A stretch of 64,000 nt of DNA from Hermatobates lingyangjiaoensis. Taxonomy: Eukaryota > Arthropoda > Insecta > Hemiptera > Hermatobatidae. Positions 57,672-64,000 of this stretch are shown here, one piece after another. Every line of letters begins with the position of its first letter. Position 1 is the first letter of the stretch. A program made the position numbers and the translations under genes. The DNA is taken from assembly GCA_026182355.1 (NCBI GenBank), contig JAPFBL010000117.1, forward strand, positions 728,501-792,500. The letters are read 5' to 3'. Under the pieces are notes generated by a model. The model was not told the DNA's origin, did no database searches, and saw only the letters and a program-made list of their open reading frames with translations.

Positions 57672-58982
57672 AGGTCTGAAGGTCTGGACGCTCTGCGATA
57701 CTTTCTTGATGGCAGAACAGCACCCCTTAATCCTTCCACATCCTTTCTAGTCTCTTTGGCTGATTTCGTGCTACAGCATAATGTCTTTCAGTTTGAGGGT
57801 CGTTATTACCTTCAAACCAGAGGCACAGCTATGGGTACGATTATGGCCCCTTCTTACGCTAATCTTTTCATGGCCAAATTAGAGCAGGATTTCCTGGCCA
57901 CCTGTCAACTTCTTCCACTCCTTTATCTCCGTTTTATTGATGATATTTTCTTCATTTGGCCCCATGGCAAACATAACTTAGAACTTTTCCTACACTCCTT
58001 TCAAAATTTCTGCCCCTCCATCACTTTCACTTACGACATCTCCGACAGACTTATCACCTTTCTTGACGTTGACGTTACTTTAGACAATGGACACTTCTTG
58101 ACTTCCGTACATATAAAACCCACCAACTCCCAACAGTACCTCCATTACAATAGTTGCCATCCATCCCATGTTAAAAAGTCTATACCTCGATCCTTGTCCC
58201 TCCGTATTCACAATATCTGCAATAATCTCCAAGACCGCAGACATCACCTTAACCTCTTAAAGGACAAATTTTCTGAACGAGGCTATCCTCGCTCCTTCAT
58301 TGATAGTCGTGTTTTACCGGCTGACATCTCCCACCAACCCAGACCCAAGAGGGATAGAAGTAACACTTCCTTCTTCCTGACAACCTACTTCCCTGGCGCT
58401 TATAAGCTTCGTGCTGTTATTAAGGAGTCTTTTCCGATTCTGTCTACTTCTACTTCTACTTCTTCCATCTTTAATCACCCCCCTTCTATTTCCTACCGTA
58501 AACCTGCCAATCTAAAAAGCATTTTCTCTCATATTTCCCCTCAGCCTTCCAATCCTGTTCCTGGAATGAAACAATGTGGACGCCGTGGCTGTCAAACTTG
58601 CCTGATTGTAAATCCCAATCCTTCCTTCGATTCCCCTCTCCACCATAGTTCCTACCCGGTTCAGGTCAATTCCTTCTGTACCTCGAGCAACTGTGTTTAC
58701 CGACTGGATTGCACTCAGTGTGACTCCTTTTACGTTGGCTTAACTTCTAATAAGTTGAGCCTTCGTATGAATGGTCATAGGGCTTCAGTCGGTCAACGCA
58801 GTAACTATCCTGTAGCCATCCATGCGAACTCGCATGGACTCAGTTTCAATGACTGTTTCAGGGTTCAGATCCTGAAACAGATCCCCGAATCCAACAATAA
58901 AGTTACCCTAAGAGCTTCAGAGGAGGCATACATATGCTTACTTGATGCTCGCTCTTCCCCCGGACTCAACCTCAACCGATAA
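57672..58982 (+). CDS. PLE protein: partial reverse transcriptase plus GIY-YIG endonuclease
   Basis: An uninterrupted frame of 436 codons follows a TGA at 57669. There is no start codon because the copy is 5'-truncated within the RT. An internal TTG at 57756 is not a credible start. Order: SEGLDALRYFLDGRTAPLNP-type fingers/palm entry (residues 1-25), YLQTRGTAMGTIMAPSYANL (47-66, RT box 4), FIDD (88-91, the catalytic YxDD box with Phe), ITFLDV (128-133), a Cys motif CGRRGCQTC, then the endonuclease from VYRLDCTQCDSFYVG (342-356) with Arg in LRMNGHRAS, His pairs and Glu in ASEEA, ending SPGLNLNR. Such proteins (usually 800 or more residues) prime reverse transcription at ends nicked by the endonuclease. 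The frame is open, so the copy is young. A 3' UTR and family-1 hammerhead follow. Confidence 0.92.
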   Translation, partial: RSEGLDALRYFLDGRTAPLNPSTSFLVSLADFVLQHNVFQFEGRYYLQTRGTAMGTIMAPSYANLFMAKLEQDFLATCQLLPLLYLRFIDDIFFIWPHGKHNLELFLHSFQNFCPSITFTYDISDRLITFLDVDVTLDNGHFLTSVHIKPTNSQQYLHYNSCHPSHVKKSIPRSLSLRIHNICNNLQDRRHHLNLLKDKFSERGYPRSFIDSRVLPADISHQPRPKRDRSNTSFFLTTYFPGAYKLRAVIKESFPILSTSTSTSSIFNHPPSISYRKPANLKSIFSHISPQPSNPVPGMKQCGRRGCQTCLIVNPNPSFDSPLHHSSYPVQVNSFCTSSNCVYRLDCTQCDSFYVGLTSNKLSLRMNGHRASVGQRSNYPVAIHANSHGLSFNDCFRVQILKQIPESNNKVTLRASEEAYICLLDARSSPGLNLNR

Positions 58983-59352
58983 TTTATTTATGATTTATTT
59001 ATTTATTTATTATTTTTATTTATATATTTATTATTTTTTATTTTACTTTTTATTTATTATTTTTATTAATTTTAATTTGATTTATCTACTTTTTTATAAC
59101 TTTTTTATAATTTTTTATAGTTATAATTTTTACTCGTTCCTTTTACGTCTTAATTTGGCTCTTCATTTCCTTCCCTCCCTTCCCCCGCTTGGTGGTAAGT
59201 GGTGGGGTACTGGTTGCGGTTTCCGAGTTCAGTACCGCCCTGTCTTCCTGAGGGACTCTTCGCTCTTCGCACCTCCTGATGACGACGATTGTCGAAATAT
59301 CGATGTGAGTTATGTCTGTGTCTTTCTGTGTGTTTCCTTCGTTTTTTATTTT

Positions 59353-59391
<39 letters not shown>
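58983..59391 (+). mobile_element. PLE 3' UTR and terminal hammerhead cassette, ending in (TA)n
   Basis: A T-rich stretch (58983-59160) is followed by GC-richer TTCCCTCCC...CTGAGGGACTCTTCGCTCTT, the family-1 hammerhead (59268-59309) and the tail TTTCCTTCGTTTTTTATTTT. It then ends in about eighteen TA units (59355-59391). The same order occurs at 43372-43557. Confidence 0.85.
59268..59309 (+). ncRNA. Hammerhead ribozyme motif, family 1, downstream of a PLE ORF
   Basis: GCACCUC and GAUGUGAG form stem I with one mismatch. CUGAUGA, extra C, GAC-GAUU-GUC, GAAA and UAUC are intact. Predicted cleavage falls after UAUC, separating the PLE body from the tail. Its orientation matches the ORF, consistent with processing of the PLE transcript. 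Confidence 0.8.
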
Positions 59392-59392
<1 letters not shown>

Positions 59393-59577
59393 GGTAACTC
59401 ACCACAAATTAAAGAAGATAGTCGCTCTAAGGCCTTTCGCTTTCACGTCGTCAGAGAGCAAGTGAATACAAGTTGTAAGCAGGTTATGAATTTTGATTTA
59501 AAGAAGGAGTATTTTGACGTGAAAGCGAAAGGCCTTAGCGCGACTATCTACTTTAATTTGTGGTGAGTTACCTGAAT
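59390..59577. repeat. Inverted repeat (~60-bp arms) of the family-6 hammerhead cassette
   Basis: TTCAGGTAACTCACCACAAA... with GCCTTTCGCTTTCACGTC (59390-59449) is mirrored at 59517-59577. The 67-bp spacer is AGAGAGCAAGTG...GAGTATTTT. TA tracts bound the outer left (59355-59391) and outer right (59610-59626), with a hairpin at 59585-59600 before the latter. Confidence 0.92.
59424..59459 (-). ncRNA. Hammerhead ribozyme motif, family 6, fully paired
   Basis: On the minus strand: stem I GCUCU/AGAGC (five perfect pairs), CUGACGA, extra C, stem II GU-GAAA-GC capped by a GNRA loop, GAAA, stem III AG/CU around GC, cleavage-site UU. Every invariant position is present. The right arm of the inverted repeat has lost part of CUGACGA, so only this strand can fold. 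Confidence 0.78.
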
Positions 59578-59584
59578 ATTTATA

Positions 59585-59600
59585 TCACATGTTATTGTGA
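59585..59600. repeat. Terminal hairpin next to (TA)n
   Basis: TCACATGTTATTGTGA resembles the hairpins at 16103-16120 and 61518-61535 and, like them, is followed within about 30 bp by TA repeats. Confidence 0.65.
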
Positions 59601-59653
59601 CAATTTTCTATATATATATATATAGAGAGAGAGAAGAGTGGTATATATATAGA

Positions 59654-59838
59654 GGTAGTAGCGAGAGAGTGCTTAAACTATACACGTCTGATTGGGTGAA
59701 AAAACCGTTAACTGTCAGTACCCCCACCCCACCATCCACCCCACCTCAGTTAGTAGCCCTTGAAAACCAGGCCCAAGAGCAGCTACTTCAAACTTCTACT
59801 GTATAATGTGTCTTAATACCAACTCCAAAGACTAATAA
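59654..59838 (+). repeat. 185-bp direct repeat, upstream copy (PLE C-terminus and 3' UTR start)
   Basis: It is identical in length and largely in sequence to 61027-61211: GGTAGTAG.GAGAGAGTGCTT, the proline-rich coding stretch ACCCCCACCCCACCATCC, then ACTTCAAACTTCTACT and ACCAACTCCAAAGACTAATAA. At 59838/59839 it switches abruptly to the RT coding sequence of the next copy. It is the 3' remnant of an upstream tandem PLE copy. Confidence 0.93.
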
Positions 59839-61179
59839 CCGGTCAAGGAAACAATAAAAATAATCTGTGATTACGCCTACAACAACCAACTACCACCTCC
59901 ACCTCTCAGCCGAACCATCCTTCAAAAGCTTCTACATGCATGCACGACGCAAAATCCTTTTACCCATGTGGACGGAAGTTTATATCTTCAGACTGACGGT
60001 GTTGCCATGGGCTCACCACTGGGGGTAACCTTTGCCAACTTCTATATGTGTCACATGGAGAACCAGATTATGAATAAACTCGGGACAAGACCCACTATCT
60101 ACTGCCGATACGTTGATGACTGCTTCGTTGTAGTAAAAGATCAGAATGAACTCAACAGGCTTAAAGAGATTTTTGAAGACGAGTCCGGTCTCAAATTCAC
60201 CTCAGAGATTGCTGTCAATAATAAACTCAACTTCCTCGACGTAAAGATAGATTACCATAACCGAAAACTTACTACATCAACTCACAAGAAGTCCACAAAC
60301 TCTGCACCTTATCTTAATGCTAACAGTGAATGCCCACAACAATACAAGAACTCAACGATAAAAGCCTTGATACATAGAGTCTATAAAACAACAGCAAATT
60401 GGAAACTATTTCAGAAGGACATCGAGTTTACAAAACAATCCCTCATTAACAACGGCTACTCCAACTCTCTCTTTGACAATATTTTAAAACAATATCTCAA
60501 TTCGAAACACATCAGTCAAACCGATAACCAAATAACAGGCATAACACATAACCTTTATTACGAAAATCAGTATTCGGAAGACCACAAAATAGACGAACGC
60601 GTACTCAAGGATATAATTAAGAAGAATATAAAATGCACCTCACCCGAGGATAAGGTCGCCTTAATAACCTATTATCGGAGCCCCACCATAAGCAGCCTAG
60701 TGATGAGAAATAGCAATAAGGTTAAAGATTCTCAACTGAAGGAGTCTAATCTCGTGTATGAATACACCTGTCAAATCGGGGACCGTGAGCCCTGCAACGA
60801 TTCATACATTGGGATGACAACTACATCACTGTCGAGAAGACTTACCATGCACCTTTCTATAGGCGGTCCCAAGAAACATTCAGAGGACAAGCATAATACC
60901 AAAATAACTAGAGACCTACTCGTGAGTGGAACTAAAATAATTAGAAAAGAAAACAACTTCAATCGGCTGCAAATCGCAGAAGCAATAATAATTAAACAGA
61001 ATAAACCTACAATAAATATTCAAACGGGTAGTAGTGAGAGAGTGCTTAAACTATATGCGCCTGATTGGATGAAAAAACCGTTAACTGTCAGTACCCCCAC
61101 CCCACCATCCACCCCACCTCAGTCAGTTGCTCTTGCGAATCAGGCCCAAGAGCAGCTACTTCAAACTTCTACTATATAA
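59839..61179 (+). CDS. PLE protein of a second family: partial RT plus GIY-YIG endonuclease
   Basis: The frame is open for 446 codons after two TAA stops, with no start codon because of 5' truncation. Order: ICDYAYNNQLPPPPLSRTIL (residues 8-27), then GSLYLQTDGVAMGSPLGVTF (45-64, RT box 4), YVDD (91-94, catalytic), NKLNFLDVKI (129-137), and the endonuclease from LVYEYTCQIG (304) with DSYIGMTTTSLSRRL (catalytic Tyr and Arg) and the catalytic Glu in IAEAIII (about 380). A proline-rich tail (STPTPPSTPPQS) extends about 50 residues past the domain. The sequence differs strongly from the PLE at 57672, so two families are present. The catalytic residues look intact, but the N-terminus is missing. 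Confidence 0.92.
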   Translation, partial: PVKETIKIICDYAYNNQLPPPPLSRTILQKLLHACTTQNPFTHVDGSLYLQTDGVAMGSPLGVTFANFYMCHMENQIMNKLGTRPTIYCRYVDDCFVVVKDQNELNRLKEIFEDESGLKFTSEIAVNNKLNFLDVKIDYHNRKLTTSTHKKSTNSAPYLNANSECPQQYKNSTIKALIHRVYKTTANWKLFQKDIEFTKQSLINNGYSNSLFDNILKQYLNSKHISQTDNQITGITHNLYYENQYSEDHKIDERVLKDIIKKNIKCTSPEDKVALITYYRSPTISSLVMRNSNKVKDSQLKESNLVYEYTCQIGDREPCNDSYIGMTTTSLSRRLTMHLSIGGPKKHSEDKHNTKITRDLLVSGTKIIRKENNFNRLQIAEAIIIKQNKPTINIQTGSSERVLKLYAPDWMKKPLTVSTPTPPSTPPQSVALANQAQEQLLQTSTI

Positions 61180-61211
61180 TGTGTTTTAATACCAACTCCA
61201 AAGACTAATAA
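61027..61211 (+). repeat. 185-bp direct repeat, downstream copy
   Basis: The 3' part of the PLE frame above and the start of its 3' UTR. It is the partner of 59654-59838 without indels. Confidence 0.93.
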
Positions 61212-61234
61212 TTTTCCTCTTTGTTTAATTAATC

Positions 61235-61273
61235 ACCCTGAAGATGACTGGAAGCCAGTCGAAACATGTCGGT
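61235..61273 (+). ncRNA. Hammerhead ribozyme motif, family 5, downstream of a PLE ORF
   Basis: AUCACC/GGUUAU pair as stem I (five pairs, one mismatch). Then come CUGAAGA, extra U, GACUGG-AAG-CCAGUC (six perfect pairs, stem II), GAAA, stem III AC/GU around AU, and UC at the cleavage site. It lies 55 bp after the PLE stop codon in the same orientation. This is the best-paired stem II in the window. Confidence 0.8.
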
Positions 61274-61279
61274 TATAAC

Positions 61280-61390
61280 TTAATTAACATTCTCCAACGT
61301 TTGGATGAAGGAAAGAAGAAGGTATTCAGAAACCTTGAAAAACTAGTGAAGAAAATGACATCAGCGAAATACGGTCAGCTGTTCAACGAA

Positions 61391-61441
<51 letters not shown>
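61280..61441 (+). pseudogene. PLE leader/N-terminal coding piece ending at (TA)n
   Basis: After the hammerhead the frame reads NILQRLDEGKKKVFRNLEKL, then VKKMTSAKYGQLFNEIYI, entering a TA tract at about 61391-61441. In a tandem PLE array this is the 5' end of the next copy. It resembles the minus-strand piece at 40663-40816 (QLEKVCRRH...TFNEIYI). The rest of that next copy is missing. Confidence 0.5.
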
Positions 61442-61443
<2 letters not shown>

Positions 61444-61562
61444 CAAACCACAATAAGAAATGGGAAAACCCATTTTCTTTTCCCATTTCTTATTGTGGTT
61501 TGATCATTGATTGTTGTTTCACGTGTTTATGTGAAATCTTTTTATTTATTTATATATATATA
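61441..61562. repeat. Truncated family-2 palindrome with terminal hairpin and (TA)n
   Basis: GATCAAACCACAATAAGAAA is mirrored by TTTCTTATTGTGGTTTGATC around a short centre at about 61472. It is followed by ATTGATTGTTG, the hairpin TTCACGTGTTTATGTGAA (61518-61535) and TA repeats. The hammerhead part has been lost from both arms. Confidence 0.85.
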
Positions 61563-61579
61563 ACACAATTAAAAGAAAT

Positions 61580-61580
61580 T

Positions 61581-61608
<28 letters not shown>
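61580..61608. repeat. (TA)n tract
   Basis: It follows ACACAATTAAAAGAAATT, the complement of the family-1 tail end (TTTCTTTTAATTGT) seen before the TA tract at 43529. Confidence 0.9.
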
Positions 61609-61611
<3 letters not shown>

Positions 61612-61619
61612 AACTTCCT

Positions 61620-62699
61620 AACGTTTGCTCATCTTGTACGTAACTATAACCCTGAAGTCATTAAAATCAGAATTAAAGCTATATACATATATGCTTTTCC
61701 AACGCTATGGCATTAATTTTATTTGTCCTTATAGAATAATTATATAATTCTAAGTTTCTTGTAGAACTGCAAAGCAAATGCCGTCCATAACTCCCTTACA
61801 TTGAGTCTTATAATCATTCATATTTCATTATGAGAATCTTTCCACAAAAAATCTGAAGTAAGATGATTGACAACACCGTTTAACATTAAAATCATGTCAT
61901 TCGTGCATCAGCTTAGCACTTGAAAAAACAATTTCATAAATTAGTTCCCAAAGAATTTACGGGGAGATAATTGCTGTAAGAGAAAGAAGAAGTAAATATT
62001 CCTTACGTAGAAAATGCCTGTGAATTGAGAAAAACAATCTTGTCAAACAAATAAGAGGTTTAAGAAGAGCGGAAGAGGACTTGCATGCAGTGATGAAATT
62101 GAAGGAGTCTTCAAAGGGACGCCGCAAGGCTTGGGATACAGTTACATGACAGGAGTTTATTGTCAGCATCACACTACAAGGGTTTATGTCATACGCCCCT
62201 TACCTTTACCTAATATTTTTCCTGTTTGTTAATATTTCTTGGTAGGTCTCCTGTTTCCTTATTCAAGCTTTTTATATTAAATCACAGTCAATTTTTGATT
62301 TATTTCAAATTCATACATTTACACATAATTAATGGTTCATCATCCTTTTGAAGTTTCTCATAATAATATTCAGCATTTCATTTTGACTCTACACAAGCTA
62401 CTATACGTGTCAAGCGGCTTCAGATTAAAATTGGAATTGCGTATATCCTTTCTAGTACGGGCGTATCATGACAGTGGGCATGTCCCACCGGTACAAGGGA
62501 CCACTCAACTAGGGAAGTATCTCTTCACTCTTGACCCATTAGATCTCATAGCATATAACTTCTATTATATTTACGGTTTGATTACCAATTTTGTTTACTG
62601 TGTTTTCCAATATTATTTATGACTGAACCTAAATGCTGTTATTTACTGTTATAGTATATCATAATTATACTATAACAAAAATTATGTTATTTGCATATA
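61620..62699. other. AT-rich DNA without recognisable genes
   Basis: A GC-richer patch lies at 62450-62540, without a recognised frame. Nothing else is seen. Confidence 0.4.
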
Positions 62700-62763
62700 T
62701 ACTCGTATATGTGTAATTTTTTTTTTTAGGGTTGAGGTCTAATGATTTTAAACTAGTCCTTTC

Positions 62764-62801
62764 GCCGACGTTTCGACATATATTTATGTCATCTTCAGGG
62801 C
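62764..62801 (-). ncRNA. Hammerhead ribozyme motif, family 3, intact
   Basis: Stem I GCC/GGC, CUGAAGA, extra U, stem II GACAU-AAAUAU-AUGUC, GAAA, a single A-U closing CG, UC at the cleavage site. With a one-base-pair stem III it is the minimal type I form, which needs dimerisation. The second tandem unit could supply a partner. Confidence 0.8.
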
Positions 62802-62927
62802 TACAACATGATTGTTTTACAATTAGCACTACTATTACATCATGATTTGCTTTCTTGACCATTTATGTGATGTAATTTTTTTTTTCTTTTGAGGGTTGAG
62901 GTCTAATGATTTTAAACTAGTCCTTTC

Positions 62928-62964
62928 GCCGACGTTTCGACATATATTTATGGCACCTTCAGGG
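62928..62964 (-). ncRNA. Hammerhead motif, family 3, mutated second unit
   Basis: Same layout as 62764-62801, but CUGAAGA reads CUGAAGG (A9 lost), stem II has a mismatch, and stem I is cut to two pairs. Predicted inactive in cis. Confidence 0.65.
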
Positions 62965-63083
62965 ATACAACATGATTGTTTTACAATTATTACAATAATT
63001 GTAAAACCAATAGAATAATTATAATAATATCCTTATGTCATTAAAAAAAAATCTATAGTCGAAATAACTGATTATAGTTGTAA

Positions 63084-63136
63084 TAGTAGTGCTAATTGTA
63101 AAACAATCATGTTGTAGCCCTGAAGATGACATACAT
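63084..63136 (+). repeat. Inverted partial copy of the family-3 unit
   Basis: TAATAGTAGTGCTAATTGTA, AAACAATCATGTTGTAGCCC and TGAAGATGACATA are the complement of 62788-62840. The sequence stops inside stem II, so it carries only the 5' half of the ribozyme. Confidence 0.85.
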
Positions 63137-63144
63137 TTAAAAGT

Positions 63145-64000
63145 AAAATTATCATTTATCGCGGAATTAACCACAATAAACAGGCATTGTTAAAGGTGGA
63201 CATGTTAATGTAACTTTTCCAAACCTTTAGGTTTCTACAGATTATTAATTTTTTATCCTTACATTAGGTTTCTTCTTTGATTGATGTAACATCTTAACAT
63301 TCCCTTCATTGATATAATGGAATGGAATTAGCTAAACATTAAAAAATATGTAGTTTACCCGATTCAAAAATCGACGACATTGTTTCATATTTATCCAAAT
63401 ACATTTATTTTAGTTGATATTTATCTGAACATGTTTGTTTCATTATATATCCAAGCGTCTATGGTGTTTTCTTATTAAACATATTTCAAAATAGGAGGTT
63501 ATTGAACAATAATGTTATGGATACAAATTCATATTCAATATCGGTATGGATATTAATTCATAAAAATCTAATGTCCATTCTGATCGTTTCTTTAACGTGT
63601 ACTGTTTAGTTATATGATAACTGTTCTGGTAAACCTTAACATCAAACTACTTCATACATACAAAACATATTAATTAATTGACTATGAAATGTCTATGTTG
63701 GGGTGATTGAATTTGATGGGATTAGTCTAATATACAATATTACTTCTTTTTTTTGCAAGGATTATTATTCGGAAATATACGATACTGTGAGGTCAGGACA
63801 TTGAGGTATAGCCGTCCATGCAGCCCTATATTGATGAGCATATTCCAATGACTGTAAACAGACATAGACCATGTCTTCATCATGTGGCACTTAACAGATT
63901 TATACTCACATACCATACAATTTTGCAACAACTATAGGCAACAGTTAGAAGACAGAATCCTTCTGACTAATACAGAAATATGTGACAGATATTTGAAATA
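63145..64000. other. AT-rich DNA without recognisable genes
   Basis: Nothing recognisable is seen up to the window end. Confidence 0.4.

Larger units (their letters stand above)
62715..62990 (-). repeat. Direct tandem repeat of a 164-bp hammerhead unit (about 1.7 units)
   Basis: GGGTTGAGGTCTAATGATTT, then TTAAACTAGTCC, TTCGCCGACGTTTCGACATA, TATTTATG and the ATACAACATGATTGTTTTAC-type stretch occur twice. The hammerhead starts at 62764 and 62928 are 164 bp apart. The second unit ends near 62990. The antisense strand carries the ribozymes. Confidence 0.9.

Noticed and set aside
57524..57739. 71-codon minus-strand frame
   Set aside because: It overlaps the family-2 terminal-repeat fragment and the antisense of the PLE RT and has no similarity of its own.
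59312..59806. Frames of YIYIYI repeats at 59312-59566 and 59597-59806
   Set aside because: They arise from TA microsatellites. The only meaningful part is the PLE C-terminal remnant at 59654-59805.

Overview
The window is eukaryotic, very AT-rich, repeat-dominated DNA. There are no operons, ribosome-binding sites or dense long ORFs. The only long open frames belong to retroelements. The mix of Penelope-like elements (PLEs), a helentron-type Helitron, hAT and piggyBac-like remnants, RNase H-bearing non-LTR elements and a tRNA-derived SINE points to an invertebrate animal. An arthropod is my best guess, at low confidence. No complete host gene was recognised. At most there are isolated exon-like pieces: a mitochondrial-carrier-like exon near 4.3 kb and an unassigned exon-like frame near 28.9 kb.

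Layout. 0-5 kb: anonymous AT-rich DNA, a 7-copy 81/82-bp minisatellite and the SLC25-like piece. 5-12 kb: paired hairpins, a decayed minus-strand PLE end with a hammerhead-like motif, a clean 733-bp deleted hAT with a perfect 8-bp target duplication, and a 154-bp tandem duplication. 15.9-19.5 kb: a ribozyme-bearing palindrome, inverted PLE endonuclease fragments, a 33-bp minisatellite and another PLE end. 20.5-26.9 kb: a ~130-bp tandem repeat, a Helitron helicase end with its 3' hairpin, a GC-richer island, a SINE and an RNase H LINE end. 30.7-40.2 kb: four copies or ends of a repeat family with 17-bp inverted termini, and a PLE fragment flanked by a 42-bp target duplication. 40.4-45.7 kb: several PLE and hammerhead fragments. 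48.6-56.8 kb: a second SINE, inverted LINE reverse-transcriptase fragments, a decayed PLE RT and a piggyBac-like remnant. 57.3-61.6 kb: two well-preserved but 5'-truncated PLEs from different families, surrounded by hammerhead cassettes. 62.7-63.2 kb: a tandem hammerhead repeat.

The unifying system is the PLEs and their self-cleaving RNA motifs. At least ten sequence-distinct hammerhead-type cassettes share the core CUGANGA...GAAA, a 1-2 bp stem III and a cleavage-site UH. They sit at PLE ends or stand alone, and most abut (TA)n tracts. Several form inverted dimers, and one forms a direct 164-bp repeat resembling an animal retrozyme. All foldings and homologies were made by eye from the sequence; no searches or computations were run.
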